Source: Paenibacillus etheri | GTDB taxonomy: Bacteria > Bacillota > Bacilli > Paenibacillales > Paenibacillaceae | DNA length: 64,000 bases | Assembly (NCBI RefSeq): GCF_001012825.1 | Contig: NZ_LCZJ02000034.1 | Coordinates: 1-64,000, forward strand | Reading direction: 5' to 3' | Shown: positions 34,816-45,459 of the stretch, piece after piece | Layout: each line of letters opens with the position of its first letter | How positions within the stretch are numbered: the first letter of the stretch is position 1 | The notes under the pieces: model-generated | What the model was told of the DNA's origin: nothing | The model's input: the letters and a program-made list of their open reading frames with translations, nothing else | Database searches by the model: none | Made by a program: the position numbers and the translations under genes

Positions 34816-34862
34816 ATAAAGGACATGCTATTCTCCAAGCACGGAGAGAGGCATGTCCTTAT
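34816..34862. terminator. Bidirectional terminator between DUF5665 and sigB
   Basis: AAGGACATGC (34819-34828) pairs perfectly with GCATGTCCTT (34851-34860), with an inner TTCTCC/GGAGAG part. It separates the convergent DUF5665 and sigB units. Confidence 0.75.
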
Positions 34863-34914
34863 CGTCGAACAGTAGAATTCAAATCCAAGTAATGTATATT
34901 ACACATAAAGTAAC

Positions 34915-35685
34915 TCAATAGGATGAGTTGGCCATAATCTGCTTTAACTTCTCAGTGGCCCGCTTCTGTATCCGTGAAACACTCATCTGTGAAACCCCCA
35001 GCTTCTGAGCGATTGCCCTCTGGGATTGACCATCTTGGAAGGCTAGTAGCAACACTTGCTGCTCTTGCTCCTTCAATTGTCCTAGTGCTTGCTGCAGATC
35101 CATTCGTTTCTCTACAGTTTCGTAATCGTTCGCATCAGAGCTGATAAGCTCCCCTAGCGTAGCTCCAGTCTCCTCTTGGGAAAGCGGTGAATCTAGCGAT
35201 ACGTAATGGTAACATTCTCTGCCTGCCAGTACTTCTACAGTTTCTTCAACAGACAGATCAAGATAATGAGCGATCTCATCGACCGCAGGAGAACGCTCAA
35301 GCTTCACTGTAAGTTCATCAATCGCGTGTTGAACAAGCGCTCCCTTTTCTTTAATCCGTCTAGGAACCTGTATGTACCAAGATTTATCACGTAAATAGTT
35401 CTTCATATGTCCAATCATGCTTTTCATCGCATAGGGCTCAAAAGGGATTCCGAGACTGATATCATATTGCTGTAGTAACCGGATGAGCGCCATTTGCCCG
35501 ACCTGATATAAATCCTCGTATAAGTCGGGACGATTGCGAGAAATTTTTCCAGCAGCCATCTTTACCATAGGCTCATATTTTTGAATCAGCAGAGTGGCAC
35601 GGTCGTTATCCTTGGTCTGCTGATACTCCCATATTTGGGTGACTGCTTCATTCATGGACTCGGGGGGAGTCACGTTTTCGTTCAT
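34915..35685 (-). CDS. sigB: General stress sigma factor SigB
   Basis: 256 residues, group 3 sigma factor. Region 2 (DLYEDLYQVGQMALIRLLQQYD...FEPYAMKSMIGHMKNYLRDKSWYIQVPRR), region 3 (ELTVKLERSPAVDEIAHYLDLSVEE) and region 4 (GQLKEQEQQVLLLAFQDGQSQRAIAQKLGVSQMSVSRIQKRA) are complete. The adjacent rsbV and rsbW genes identify it as SigB and not SigF. ATGA overlap with rsbW implies coupled translation. The upstream signalling genes probably provide its input. Confidence 0.92.
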   Translation of the reverse strand: MNENVTPPESMNEAVTQIWEYQQTKDNDRATLLIQKYEPMVKMAAGKISRNRPDLYEDLYQVGQMALIRLLQQYDISLGIPFEPYAMKSMIGHMKNYLRDKSWYIQVPRRIKEKGALVQHAIDELTVKLERSPAVDEIAHYLDLSVEETVEVLAGRECYHYVSLDSPLSQEETGATLGELISSDANDYETVEKRMDLQQALGQLKEQEQQVLLLAFQDGQSQRAIAQKLGVSQMSVSRIQKRATEKLKQIMANSSY

Positions 35686-36134
35686 ACTTTCTCCTCGCTA
35701 AAATTAAGGTGCTTCTTCAAAGTTACAACCGTCCCTTTTCCGGCTTCACTTACGACGCTTACGTCATCCATCAACGCTTGCATCAAGTAGAACCCTAACC
35801 CGCCAACCTGAACGTCACTTAACTCCTTATCATGTAGTGTCATGCGCTCACTAGACTTGTCCAAACCGTCAAAGCTCTCCCCCTCGTCTTTGACTGTAAT
35901 GGATAGGGCACTTTCTTCGACCTCGAAAATCACATCTACCAATCCGTTTTTTTGACCATAAGCATACAATACTGAATTGTTACAGGCTTCTGACACAGCC
36001 ACTTTCATATCTTCTATGTCCTCATAGGTGAAACCCATTTTCGAGGCAATGCCGTATAAATTCAACCTAACAATATCCACATACTCTGCGCTAGCAGGCA
36101 ACTGAAGAATTACTTTTTGCACATCATCACTCAT
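35682..36134 (-). CDS. rsbW: Anti-sigma B factor and serine kinase RsbW
   Basis: 150 residues, GHKL-type kinase fold with the N box (VAVSEACNNSVLYAYG, catalytic Glu and Mg-binding Asn), G1 box (ITVKDEGESFDG) and G2 region (VGGLGFYLMQALMDDV). RsbW sequesters SigB and phosphorylates RsbV in unstressed cells. It lies between rsbV (18-bp gap) and sigB (4-nt overlap). GAAAGG lies upstream of the ATG. Confidence 0.92.
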   Translation of the reverse strand: MSDDVQKVILQLPASAEYVDIVRLNLYGIASKMGFTYEDIEDMKVAVSEACNNSVLYAYGQKNGLVDVIFEVEESALSITVKDEGESFDGLDKSSERMTLHDKELSDVQVGGLGFYLMQALMDDVSVVSEAGKGTVVTLKKHLNFSEEKV

Positions 36135-36152
36135 TCTTTGTTCTATCCTTTC

Positions 36153-36491
36153 CTAGTGGGAATTCTCTTGGGAGGCAAAAAACTTGGAAATACCAGTCAT
36201 GTCAAACAGCTTCTGAATTTGTGGAGGAACATCCTCAACCATAAACTTAACGTCCATTCCTTGTCTTGACTTCAGGATCGAAAGCAGAATACCAATTCCT
36301 GTGCTATCAATGTATTTTAATTCTTTTAGATTAATAACTAAATCCAGTTTGGTATCTCCCACAATTGGCTCCATCACCAGACGGAAATCGGAAGCAACTG
36401 ATAAATCAAGTTCACCATTCAGGAAAACTGTGCATACATTCCCTTTGGTTTCTGTCTTAGCTTGGAACTTGTTACTTTTATGCGTATTCAT
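36153..36491 (-). CDS. rsbV: Anti-anti-sigma factor RsbV
   Basis: 112 residues, STAS domain. The phosphorylation motif LKYIDSTGIGILLSI contains the conserved Ser targeted by RsbW. Dephosphorylated RsbV binds RsbW and frees SigB. The start at 36491 follows GGAGAG; a TTG at 36512 lies ahead of that site. First gene of the rsbV-rsbW-sigB operon. No convincing SigB-type promoter was found directly upstream. Confidence 0.9.
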   Translation of the reverse strand: MNTHKSNKFQAKTETKGNVCTVFLNGELDLSVASDFRLVMEPIVGDTKLDLVINLKELKYIDSTGIGILLSILKSRQGMDVKFMVEDVPPQIQKLFDMTGISKFFASQENSH

Positions 36492-36589
36492 TAGACGATC
36501 TCTCCTGAACAAATATTTTCTATATTAATAACCTTAATGATATACCTTTGAATCAAAAAACGTTAAAAACCGGATTGGTAAATACTAGA

Positions 36590-38260
36590 TTACGCCTGGA
36601 AAATAGATATATCAGGTTCAACTATTACATTGTCATTGCTAGAATATCGAGAAATAATTTGTTTTATACTACTCATCTTCAGTGGTTTACTGATGTAATC
36701 ATCCATTCCTGAGGCCTTACAGCGATTCTGAATCCCCTCCATGACGTTTGCTGTCATAGCAATGATAACGGTCTTCTTGGCAGCAGGACCACCCTTTCGA
36801 CGAATTTGAGCGGTTGCCTTCAAGCCATCCATCACCGGCATTTGTAGATCCATAAAGATAAAATCATAAGGATGTTTTATCGCCATATTTACGGCCTGTT
36901 GACCATCTTCAGCCATATCGGCCGCATAGCCCAGCTTATCCAGCATGCTGACCATTAGACGCTGATTAATCGGATGATCATCCACAACAAGGATTCTGCT
37001 TCTTCCCTCTTGATTGGGAACAGGTTGCATGGATTCCTCTTCTTGATATCCGCCTATCAAATCTTCTCCTGGCATAGACGCCTGAATCGTAAAAATAAAG
37101 GTGGCTCCTTTTTGCTCCATCGATTCTACCCGAATTTCGCCGCCCATTATTCCGACAAGAGATTTACATATAGCTAGTCCCAGACCTGTTCCCCCATATT
37201 TCCGTGTCATGGAAGAATCAAGCTGCGAGAAGGGCTCAAATAATCGGTCACATTTCTCCGGTGAAATACCAATCCCCGTATCCATGATCGTGAATTCAAC
37301 TTCCATCTTATGATCAGCAACGCTCTTGATCGAAGCGACTAAATAGACCCCACCTTGATTTGTGAATTTAACCGCGTTAGCGATCAGATTAATTAAAACT
37401 TGGCGTAAACGAGCCATATCCCCATATAAAAGTCGAGGCAATTTCTGATCAATAAAATAAGCGAGCTCCAGGTTCTTCTTTCCCGCTTCTATCGAAAAAA
37501 GGCTAAACACCTCTTGAATACAATTTCGGAGTTCAAATAAGTGCTCTTCAACTTCCATTTTTCCGGATTCCATTTTAGTAAAATCAAGAATGTCGTTAAT
37601 TACCGTAATCAACGTGTCCGCACTTTTCCGAATGATCTCCGAATATTCCTTTTGCTCTGAAGTAAGATCCGTCTCCATTAATAGATCAATCATGCCAACT
37701 ACGCCGTTCATGGGTGTACGAATCTCATGACTCATCATGGCTAGAAATTCCGACTTTGCTTTGGACGCAATCTCCGCCTCTTCTTTTGCCTTGATAAGCT
37801 CACTATTAATGATTTCCAGTTCTTTCGTCTTTTGCTGCAGCAGCATGGTTTGAGTCTGATGTTTCTTGCTCGTGATGTACATTTCGACAAAGCCTTGTAT
37901 CTTAGAGTTCAATATTTGTGGAATGAAAGGCTTGACCATATAATCAATAGCCCCTGCCGAATAGCCCGCGAATAAATGCTCCGCTTCTTTGCTATTGGCA
38001 GAGATAAAAATAATCGGAATTTCCTTCGTCTTTTCTCTGGACTTGATCCATTTTGCCGTTTCAATTCCATCCATACCCGGCATCTGTACATCTAGTACAA
38101 TGACAGCAAAATCATACCTTAACAAACAGCGCAACGCTTCTTCACCGGAGGTAGCTTTAATTAGCTCGTAATGCTGGCTCTCAAGCACCGCCTCCAGCGC
38201 CAGCAAATTTTCAGGACGGTCGTCAACTAGTAGTATATGAATTGGTTCTTGAAACCCCAT
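36590..38260 (-). CDS. Hybrid response regulator/histidine kinase (REC-HisKA-HATPase-REC)
   Basis: 556 residues, no transmembrane segment. Receiver 1 covers 6-122 (phosphoacceptor Asp57 in [11 protein letters not shown]), a coiled coil 135-170, HisKA with His178 ([12 protein letters not shown]), HATPase to about 395 (N box [11 protein letters not shown]1 DTGIGIS; G2 GGTGLGLAI), and receiver 2 about 422-540 (Asp471, [11 protein letters not shown]). The soluble layout suggests it takes phosphate or signals from partner proteins. It lies between rsbV and the cheR-type gene on the same strand, so it probably feeds the SigB pathway; the target is inferred. Confidence 0.88.
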   Translation of the reverse strand: MGFQEPIHILLVDDRPENLLALEAVLESQHYELIKATSGEEALRCLLRYDFAVIVLDVQMPGMDGIETAKWIKSREKTKEIPIIFISANSKEAEHLFAGYSAGAIDYMVKPFIPQILNSKIQGFVEMYITSKKHQTQTMLLQQKTKELEIINSELIKAKEEAEIASKAKSEFLAMMSHEIRTPMNGVVGMIDLLMETDLTSEQKEYSEIIRKSADTLITVINDILDFTKMESGKMEVEEHLFELRNCIQEVFSLFSIEAGKKNLELAYFIDQKLPRLLYGDMARLRQVLINLIANAVKFTNQGGVYLVASIKSVADHKMEVEFTIMDTGIGISPEKCDRLFEPFSQLDSSMTRKYGGTGLGLAICKSLVGIMGGEIRVESMEQKGATFIFTIQASMPGEDLIGGYQEEESMQPVPNQEGRSRILVVDDHPINQRLMVSMLDKLGYAADMAEDGQQAVNMAIKHPYDFIFMDLQMPVMDGLKATAQIRRKGGPAAKKTVIIAMTANVMEGIQNRCKASGMDDYISKPLKMSSIKQIISRYSSNDNVIVEPDISIFQA

Positions 38261-38281
38261 AGGACCACCCTCCTACATGCG

Positions 38282-39148
38282 TTATTTTATGTTACGGTAT
38301 ATTTTCTCCACTCTGTCTAAAGATTCATAGCAATCGCTATACTTCGTAAAGTGAATGGACTCTTTGGAGCCCAGAACAAGGATTCCAAAGCGACTTAGAC
38401 TCTCATGAAACAACCCGTGCACATGATCACGAAGCTCATCATTGAAATAGATCATTACATTTCGGCAGAAAATTACATTAAATTCATTAAAAGAGGTGTC
38501 AGTAGCTAAATTATGCTCAGCAAAAATAATATTTTTGCGTAAATATGGTTGTAAAATGACCGAGTTATACTTCGCAGTATAGTATTCGGAAAATGCCCGA
38601 GTACCACCTGCCTCCAAATAATTCTTTGTATATTGCTTCATTGTGCTAATATCATAAACGCCTTCCTTAGCCTGCTGTAAAGAACGTTCATTCATATCTG
38701 TGGCGTAAATTCGAGCCTTATCATAAAGCCCTTCTTCATGTAGCAGGATGGCCATAGAATAAACCTCTTCCCCGGTGGAACATCCGGCATGCCAGATACG
38801 AATATAGGGATAAGTTCTTAACAAAGGAACAACCTTCTGACGAAAAGTTAGAAATAATCCTGGATCCCTAAACATTTCAGTAACAGGAATAGAGAGACTG
38901 TAGACAAATCGTTCAAAACAAGCGCGATCATGCAGCACTTTCTCTTGCAGCGCGGATATGGTGAGTACATTCTCCGCATGAACATGATGCCAGATGCGTC
39001 GTTTCAATGAAGGTAACGCATAATTCCGGAAATCATAGCCATATAAACGGTGTACCCCATCAAGCAGCAGCTCAATCTCAATTTGCTCCAGTTCATCACT
39101 TCCCGCAAGAACGGGCTGCTCCTCATATCCGTGTTCTATTGCTTTCAT
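38282..39148 (-). CDS. CheR-type protein methyltransferase (RsbM-like)
   Basis: 288 residues. A CheR N-terminal helical part (YGYDFRNYALPSLKRRIWHH...SIPVTEMFRDPGLF) precedes the SAM-binding domain (IRIWHAGCSTGEEVYSMAI, YATDMNERSLQQAKEG, NVIFCRNVMIYFN). No chemotaxis gene is nearby. In the Bacillus cereus group a CheR-type enzyme, RsbM, methylates the kinase RsbK and damps SigB; here the gene lies directly after a large hybrid kinase, so the same role is likely. The start at 39148 follows AAGGGAG. The chemotactic alternative is less likely. Confidence 0.85.
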   Translation of the reverse strand: MKAIEHGYEEQPVLAGSDELEQIEIELLLDGVHRLYGYDFRNYALPSLKRRIWHHVHAENVLTISALQEKVLHDRACFERFVYSLSIPVTEMFRDPGLFLTFRQKVVPLLRTYPYIRIWHAGCSTGEEVYSMAILLHEEGLYDKARIYATDMNERSLQQAKEGVYDISTMKQYTKNYLEAGGTRAFSEYYTAKYNSVILQPYLRKNIIFAEHNLATDTSFNEFNVIFCRNVMIYFNDELRDHVHGLFHESLSRFGILVLGSKESIHFTKYSDCYESLDRVEKIYRNIK

Positions 39149-39235
39149 TGTTATCCCGACTCCCTTATCCACACGCCGTACTTTTGAAGAATGGCTTTTT
39201 GATAGTTCTTTTAAAGTATTACCCCAATATTGAGG

Positions 39236-42200
39236 TTACGAATACAGCCAGACTCGCATTAAAGATAGAAGTTGACCTGTTGCAATTGGCTTCTTCATAT
39301 AGTCAGAAGCTCCAGCTTCAATACATTTGGCACGATCCTCTTTCATCGCTTTGGCGGTAAGCGCAATAATAGGCAGTTTCTGATACTGTGGCATCTCGCG
39401 AATCCGGCGCATAGCCTCATATCCGTCCATTTCAGGCATCATCATATCCATTAGCACAAGATCGAAATCTTCTTGCTCTACCAACATTTCCAACGCTTCG
39501 CGTCCATTCTCCGCAAACTTCACTTCCATGTGATACTCTTCGAGCACACTGGAGAGTGCAAAGACATTGCGAATATCATCATCGACGAGCAGGATCTTCT
39601 TTCCTTCGAACAACTCTTCTTTATTATGAAGCTTCTGCAGAATCTTCCGTTTATCTTCCGGAAGATTGGCTTCTACCCGGTGCAAGAACAATGTTGTCTC
39701 ATCCAACAACCGCTCTGGAGAACGTACATCCTTGATAATGATTGATTCCGCATATTTGCGTAGCTGCGTTTCTTCTTTGTTATCCAAATCCTTACCCGTA
39801 TAAATAATAATAGGTAGATCATTTAATTCCTCATCATCTCGAATCTGATCCAACAGATCGAAACCTGTCATATCCTCAAGCATCAAATCTAGAACCATAC
39901 AATCATATCTCTGCTTCCGTAGCTCATTCAATGCCTCCCCGCCAGTTGAAACTGCGGTTATAGCCACATCATCATGACCAATCAATTCCATGATCGAACG
40001 ACGTTGAATCTCATCATCCTCTACAATCAGCAAATACTTCAACGTACTGGAGGTGTAGTTCTCAATTTGAGAGAATGCCCGGTCTAGAGCTTCTCTAGAA
40101 GATGGTTTTCTTAAATAAGCCATAGCCCCCATCATAAGCCCCTGTTTCACTTCATCATTCACAGAGATGACATGGACTGGAATGTGACGCGTCTGTGATG
40201 CACTCTTTAGCTCTCTAAGAATGGTCCAGCCGTCCATAACAGGCAGCTGAATATCAAGAATAATCGCGTCCGGCAGATAAGTCTTCGCCATCTGCAGTCC
40301 AGTATCGCCTTGCAGGGCTACGAGTCCTTTGAAATTGCGACCATGTGCCATATCCAGCAATATTTTCGCAAAGCTCTCATCATCTTCAATGATAAGCAGG
40401 ACTTTGTCATTAGCCGTCAAATTATCACGGTCGTCCTCTACTGTCAGTTGTGGAAGAGGTGCATTAACCGCAGCTGGCACTAAGGTTGGAAGCATACCTC
40501 CAATATATTCATTAAACGTTGAATCTTCTTTGGACACAGCAGCTTCTATTGCTGCAGGCTGTTTAATGTAATTCGCCTTTACCGGCAAGTACAAAGTAAA
40601 GGTACTGCCTTGTCCTTCACGGGATTCGAGTACAATAGCTCCACCCATTATACGAACCAATTCACGGCTGATCGATAATCCCAGACCCGTGCCCCCATAT
40701 TTACGACTGGTTGTTCCGTCTACCTGTTGGAAGGCTTCGAATACAATATCTGTTTTGTCAGCCGGAATACCAATTCCACTGTCCTTCACAGCGATAGCAA
40801 TATATTCCTTATCACTTGGCAAGTTTAGTGGCAATAAATTGTTATCTGCTGGACTAACTGCAAATTCAATAAAACCTTCGGTTGTAAATTTGAAGGCATT
40901 CGAGAGTAGATTTCTTAAGATCTGCTTCAACCGATGTCCATCGGCAATTATGCTATCTGGCAACGGCTCGTTAAAGGTAATCCGTAAGGAAAGACCTTTT
41001 TTGAGCGCCTGCGGAGCAAAATTCTGCTTCACAAAGCTCTTCAGCTCAGTCAGTTTAATTTCTTCAGGATTCAGTTCCATTTTTCCTGCATCAACCTTGG
41101 AGAGGTCCAGAATTTCATCAATCATCTTAAGCAGGTCTGCTCCTGACATGTAAATCGTATGTGCAAATTCAACCTGTTTCTCTGTTAAATTACCATCCTT
41201 ATTCTCTGTAAGCAGTTGAGACAAGATCAAAAGACTGTTGAGCGGTGTCCGCAATTCATGGGACATGTTCGCCATAAATTCCGATTTATATTTACTAGTC
41301 ACAGATAATTGCATCGCTTGTTTCTCTAACTGAACCTTGGCATGCTCAATTTCATCCTTCTTCTCTTCTACCTCCTGCACTTGTTCTTCTAAGGCGCGAG
41401 TCTTGGCAATAAGTTCCGTATTATAATGCTCCAGTTCTTCCTGCTGACGCTGAAGCAGTTCTTCCGAACGTTTCAACGCATCCGTCTGCTCCTCCAAATT
41501 CTCATTGGAACGACGTAATTCCTCTTGCTGAGTCTGTAATTCCTCTGACTGACACTGTAGCTCTTCCGTAAGCGCTTGTGAATCACGCAGCAATTTCTCC
41601 ACGATCATGCGACGGCTAATATTATTGAAAATAATGCTTAAATTATTAGCGAGTTGTTGCAGCAAATCATTTTTCAGACTGCTAAAAGGTTGGAATGAAG
41701 CAAATTCTACTACGCCTAGCAGTTCGTCTTCAAAAATAAGCGGATGGATAGAAATATATCCAGGTTGTGCATTCACGAATCCGGACTTAACGGATAAATA
41801 GTCTTCAGGAGCCTTCTCCAGTCTGATCGGGTGCATGTCGAGCGCACTTTGTCCTACAAGCCCCTCTCCAATCACAAACCCGTCCTTAGGTTTCTTATCA
41901 TTATCTACTGCATAATAGCCACTGCTTCGTAAAAAATCGGGACGATTGGCATCTTTTAAATATACAGCTCCGAACTGTGCTCCCAGCACAGGGGTAAACT
42001 CATTGATGAAGGTCTGCGAGACCTGATCCAAGGAGCTAACACCTCGCAATAGTTCCGTCACCCGAGCGATATTCGCATTCAGCCAGGATTGGTCATTCTG
42101 CGCTTGCGCATAAGCCTGTTCCATCTGCTGCTTCTGTTCAAGATCTAAAGCCATTTTCTTAAAGACAAGGGCAACCTCACCAATTTCATCTTTAGTAGTA

Positions 42201-42904
42201 ACCTTTATACGCCTTATGGCCCTCACTCTACCGTTGCCAAAGCTGGTAATCATCATCGAAACGACATTAAGCCCCCGTGTGATGCTTGGGATGATCCATA
42301 AAACCACTCCAAGTCCGAGAAGTAAGCCCAGAATCATCATTAGGACTACCATCTGAGTCGAGCTTTTATAAGCTTCGTTGGCCTTCGTACTCTCTTCGTT
42401 CATAATAAAAGCATTATAATCAGAGAGACCGTTCAGAGCGTTTAACACGGCATTCTGAATCGCTTGTCCCTCTGTGTTGGAATACGTGCTAGCATTCTGA
42501 AAATAACCAGCCGATAGCAATTTCAATACCTTTTCCTGATAATTTAAATAAGTGGTGTACGTCTCATCTATTTGACTAACCATTTGCATTTCTTCAGCGC
42601 TAGTCATCGACGCCTTTATTTTCTCATAGTGCTCATTCGCTTTAGTAATCTTCTTATCAATCTCATTCTTTTGAGATTCTACCGATAATGCATCTGCACT
42701 TAACATGGTCGTGGTCAATATTCGCGCCATATCATTGACTTCTCCACGCATCACGGAAGAAGAGCGCCCCTTCATATATCTATCCTGATACCCTTCCAGT
42801 TGGTCATTCATATAATTTAAGCGGTCGTATCCTATCATCGTAAGTGCGAGCATAATCGCTAACATGGCACTGAAGCCGATTAAGAGTTTAGACTTTATCT
42901 TCAT
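39236..42904 (-). CDS. Membrane hybrid sensor kinase with three receivers (RsbK-like)
   Basis: 1222 residues. Two transmembrane helices (about 8-27 and 185-206) enclose a four-helix-type sensor. HAMP (206-260), GAF (about 285-430) and a long coiled coil (435-535) follow. HisKA has His549 ([14 protein letters not shown]); the HATPase runs to about 785. Three receivers follow: about 830-945 ([11 protein letters not shown]), 955-1070 ([11 protein letters not shown]) and 1095-1215 ([11 protein letters not shown]), all with the phosphoacceptor Asp. Its ATG overlaps the stop of the REC-PP2C gene. By analogy with RsbK it would control RsbV dephosphorylation through that phosphatase; Glu residues in the coiled coil are candidate methylation sites. 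Confidence 0.87.
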   Translation of the reverse strand: MKIKSKLLIGFSAMLAIMLALTMIGYDRLNYMNDQLEGYQDRYMKGRSSSVMRGEVNDMARILTTTMLSADALSVESQKNEIDKKITKANEHYEKIKASMTSAEEMQMVSQIDETYTTYLNYQEKVLKLLSAGYFQNASTYSNTEGQAIQNAVLNALNGLSDYNAFIMNEESTKANEAYKSSTQMVVLMMILGLLLGLGVVLWIIPSITRGLNVVSMMITSFGNGRVRAIRRIKVTTKDEIGEVALVFKKMALDLEQKQQMEQAYAQAQNDQSWLNANIARVTELLRGVSSLDQVSQTFINEFTPVLGAQFGAVYLKDANRPDFLRSSGYYAVDNDKKPKDGFVIGEGLVGQSALDMHPIRLEKAPEDYLSVKSGFVNAQPGYISIHPLIFEDELLGVVEFASFQPFSSLKNDLLQQLANNLSIIFNNISRRMIVEKLLRDSQALTEELQCQSEELQTQQEELRRSNENLEEQTDALKRSEELLQRQQEELEHYNTELIAKTRALEEQVQEVEEKKDEIEHAKVQLEKQAMQLSVTSKYKSEFMANMSHELRTPLNSLLILSQLLTENKDGNLTEKQVEFAHTIYMSGADLLKMIDEILDLSKVDAGKMELNPEEIKLTELKSFVKQNFAPQALKKGLSLRITFNEPLPDSIIADGHRLKQILRNLLSNAFKFTTEGFIEFAVSPADNNLLPLNLPSDKEYIAIAVKDSGIGIPADKTDIVFEAFQQVDGTTSRKYGGTGLGLSISRELVRIMGGAIVLESREGQGSTFTLYLPVKANYIKQPAAIEAAVSKEDSTFNEYIGGMLPTLVPAAVNAPLPQLTVEDDRDNLTANDKVLLIIEDDESFAKILLDMAHGRNFKGLVALQGDTGLQMAKTYLPDAIILDIQLPVMDGWTILRELKSASQTRHIPVHVISVNDEVKQGLMMGAMAYLRKPSSREALDRAFSQIENYTSSTLKYLLIVEDDEIQRRSIMELIGHDDVAITAVSTGGEALNELRKQRYDCMVLDLMLEDMTGFDLLDQIRDDEELNDLPIIIYTGKDLDNKEETQLRKYAESIIIKDVRSPERLLDETTLFLHRVEANLPEDKRKILQKLHNKEELFEGKKILLVDDDIRNVFALSSVLEEYHMEVKFAENGREALEMLVEQEDFDLVLMDMMMPEMDGYEAMRRIREMPQYQKLPIIALTAKAMKEDRAKCIEAGASDYMKKPIATGQLLSLMRVWLYS

Positions 42905-44076
42905 TCTCTATCTGTTCCCTTCTTCAGTGAGATCCACACTATACATTTATCATCATCACGCTCTTTAGGAACCTCAACGTTGAAAAAGGCCGATCGAATA
43001 GCTTCTTCGTTCCATTCATGTTCCCCATTTAAATGTTGAATCATAAATTTCAGTTGCTCCTCTTGTTCGCCCTCAACCAGTTCCAGTAAACCATCTGTAT
43101 AAAGAACTAGATGCCCTTTATCTTCATAGGTTAAGCTCTGCGGCTGAATATCGATCTGTTCAAACAGACCCACAGGGTGACAGTTACTTTCCAGCAAGAC
43201 TGGAGTCTTAGCTTTGCCCTCAAAAAACAGCGCAGGTGGATGCCCCGCGTTGACATAGTCAATACGCTTCATACGGGTATCTATCACAAGATAAATAGTC
43301 GTAAAATAGTATTGGATCAACTTTTTCTCAATATATAGCTGGTTAAACCTTCGATTGAGCTCCTGAATTACCTTTTCCGGCTCTACATACGTAGTTACCG
43401 TGTCCTTTAACACAGAAGCAAGAAACATACAAAAAAGAGATGACGATATTCCGTGTCCCATGATGTCCAGAAGGATCACGCCATATCGGCCATCACCAAG
43501 GGGGTACCACGCATATAAGTCACCGGCGAGCTCAGAGGATGGCTGATAGATGGCATTGACCTCAAAATTCTCATCCTGAAGAGGCAAGCTCAACACGGCA
43601 TTCTGAACAAGTGCGGCCAGTCTCAATTCCTCCTGAATTCGCTGATCTCGTTCCTTATGCCAATCTTTCTCGCGCTTCAACCGCAGCGCGAGCCGAATTC
43701 GGGCCATCAGCTCCACTTTGTTAATGGGTTTGGTAACATAATCTACTGCACCTGCATCCAGTGCTTCTGCCAGCTTTTTGGAATCACCAACAGCTGTAAC
43801 CATTATTATTGGAATATCCTTTAGGTGTTCGTATTGCTGTACAACACGACATGCCTCGATCCCATCCATTTCCGGCATCATCATATCCAGTAAAATCAGG
43901 TCGATATCTGACATCCGGGGACGTCCATCTTCACTCACAGAACCGATACCCAACCGCGTAAGCATCTCTTTTGCAGAGGATGCAGTTACGAAATTTCGGT
44001 AATCTTCTTTTTTCAGGATTTCACGGATAATGATAACATTAGTCGGGTTGTCATCTACGATTAAGATTCTCATCAT
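42901..44076 (-). CDS. Response regulator with PP2C (SpoIIE) phosphatase output (RsbY-like)
   Basis: 391 residues: an N-terminal receiver (Asp in [13 protein letters not shown], about residue 64), a short coiled coil (about 130-160), then a PP2C/SpoIIE phosphatase domain with the metal motifs GDLYAWYPLGDGRYGVILLDIMGHG and NAGHPPALF, and LYTDGLLE. Phosphatases of this type dephosphorylate RsbV; RsbY of the Bacillus cereus group has this domain pair and works under RsbK. It overlaps the kinase gene by 4 nt. The start is 44076 or 44073 behind GAGGTGA. Confidence 0.9.
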   Translation of the reverse strand: MMRILIVDDNPTNVIIIREILKKEDYRNFVTASSAKEMLTRLGIGSVSEDGRPRMSDIDLILLDMMMPEMDGIEACRVVQQYEHLKDIPIIMVTAVGDSKKLAEALDAGAVDYVTKPINKVELMARIRLALRLKREKDWHKERDQRIQEELRLAALVQNAVLSLPLQDENFEVNAIYQPSSELAGDLYAWYPLGDGRYGVILLDIMGHGISSSLFCMFLASVLKDTVTTYVEPEKVIQELNRRFNQLYIEKKLIQYYFTTIYLVIDTRMKRIDYVNAGHPPALFFEGKAKTPVLLESNCHPVGLFEQIDIQPQSLTYEDKGHLVLYTDGLLELVEGEQEEQLKFMIQHLNGEHEWNEEAIRSAFFNVEVPKERDDDKCIVWISLKKGTDRE

Positions 44077-44210
44077 CTTCACCTCACACGAATAGTATTA
44101 CGACCGTAAAATTCTGCGACTCATTACCTATATCATACGCTATTTAAATGTGTTATATCTATTTTTAATATATGTAAATATAGTAATAGGTTCATTTACG
44201 CCTTCAGCAA

Positions 44211-44254
44211 AGTAACCTCCCGAACCACTACACCTAGTGGTTCGGGAGGTTACT
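44211..44254. terminator. 20-bp perfect hairpin, terminator
   Basis: A 20-bp perfect stem (44211-44230 with 44235-44254) and a 4-nt loop lie between the signalling operon and the gene ending at 44309. The minus-strand tail TTTGCTG is only a short T-run. Confidence 0.65.
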
Positions 44255-44308
44255 CTATAATAAAGACAGCCCCTGATTATTAACCAAAATGATCAAAAGT
44301 TAAACCTA

Positions 44309-44833
44309 TTAAGAAGAAATACTATCAAATAAATCAATACCTTCAAATTCACCTGCCAAATTTCGATATATTTTGAGTGCATTATTTCCTCTCATATATA
44401 CGTCACCATCTTCAGCTATAAAATACGGTTTACCTAAGGTCGATTGTACATTATCCTTCATGGGATCAATCCCCACCCCATTTACCTGTAGACCGAACTG
44501 CTGTGCTTGAGAAGATGAGACATGCACATACAGTACAAACCCCTCGCCAACACCCACTGTCACATCTGCGTATTGGTACTCCTCTGTCCCTTGCAATGGA
44601 TCATTTGTTACCGCAAGCGGATTGCCCTTGGCCAGAAGCAATTCTTCCTTCGTAGCATATAAAGCAACGCCTTGCAGTGAATCAAACCGATTTATAGAAG
44701 GGCTGGTTTCTGTGGCATATTCAAATGTGAGAACTGTCTTTGGCTGATCACTAAAAGTCGAGATAGGCGTCAACTGTGGAGACGCATCAAAGTATGGGGA
44801 AAGTAGACTAAACAAAAGAATGATAATGTTCAT
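44309..44833 (-). CDS. Hypothetical secreted protein
   Basis: 174 residues. A short N-terminal hydrophobic segment (MNIIILLFSLLSPYFDASP) suggests export. The rest is beta-rich, with a repeated theme: LQGVALYATKEELLLAKGNPLAV and VNGVGIDPMKDNVQSTLGKPYFIAEDGDVYMRGNNALKIYRNLAGEFEGIDLF. The paired GxP (KGNP, LGKP) segments look like two copies of a small domain seen in other Paenibacillus exported proteins. No function is known. AAAGGTGG precedes the ATG. It follows the DUF948 gene by 60 bp, possibly in one transcript from the SigB-like promoter. Confidence 0.65.
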   Translation of the reverse strand: MNIIILLFSLLSPYFDASPQLTPISTFSDQPKTVLTFEYATETSPSINRFDSLQGVALYATKEELLLAKGNPLAVTNDPLQGTEEYQYADVTVGVGEGFVLYVHVSSSQAQQFGLQVNGVGIDPMKDNVQSTLGKPYFIAEDGDVYMRGNNALKIYRNLAGEFEGIDLFDSISS

Positions 44834-44893
44834 GTTGTTATCCCACCTTTCTTATCTGCAGCCGCCATTTACAGAAGCCTTGCTGCCTTAGCT

Positions 44894-45406
44894 TTAATGA
44901 CGGAATTTTTTCCAAAGAGTTGCAGCTACATCTACACCTTTTAACACAGCAGTCATTTTCCCAGGTGCTTTCTTGGCATTAACAGCATCATAGGAGTTAA
45001 CCGTACGTTCCTCGGCTGGAGTCAGCGGAGCCTCTTTTATGGATACGCCCTTACGCTTCTCCCTCAGTTCATGCGATTTACGATATCTCTCAATCACAGT
45101 TACTGATACTTGCTTAACGGTTAAGGTTAACTCATTCATAACCTCTCCCAAATTCTTCACAGAATCTATGACAGGATCAATCTTCTGAATTTTATTCTGT
45201 ACATCAGCGGTAATTTCATTTGCATGTCTGACTGTAGTCTTCACTTCATAAGTCAGTTCATCCATCGTCTTCTGCACTTCCACCAAGGTTTGGCTTACTT
45301 TGTCGAGGGATTCCTTCGCTGACTGCAAAGTCTTAATTAGAAAGAAAACAAGTATTGCGAATGCAATAGCAACGAGAGCTACACTAAGTTCAATGATCAT
45401 ATTCAT
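44894..45406 (-). CDS. DUF948 (YtxG-like) membrane protein
   Basis: About 170 residues. One N-terminal transmembrane helix (MIIELSVALVAIAFAILVFFLIKTL) is followed by long helices with heptad pattern (SLDKVSQTLVEVQKTMDELTYEVKTTVRHANEITADV), as in DUF948/YtxG proteins. Bacillus ytxG is part of the SigB regulon. The Met at 45406 is close to GGAAGGGG and the one at 45400 is better spaced, so the start is uncertain. A SigB-like promoter lies 55-80 bp upstream. Confidence 0.8.
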   Translation of the reverse strand: MNMIIELSVALVAIAFAILVFFLIKTLQSAKESLDKVSQTLVEVQKTMDELTYEVKTTVRHANEITADVQNKIQKIDPVIDSVKNLGEVMNELTLTVKQVSVTVIERYRKSHELREKRKGVSIKEAPLTPAEERTVNSYDAVNAKKAPGKMTAVLKGVDVAATLWKKFRH

Positions 45407-45459
45407 AACCCCTTCCAAATCTCATAAATAGTGGCTAATCAGCCTTGTATACTGCATAG

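Noticed and set aside
38282-39148. Chemotaxis CheR
   Set aside because: No chemoreceptor, CheB, CheA or CheW gene is nearby, whereas the hybrid kinase and SigB partner-switch genes fit an RsbM-type role.
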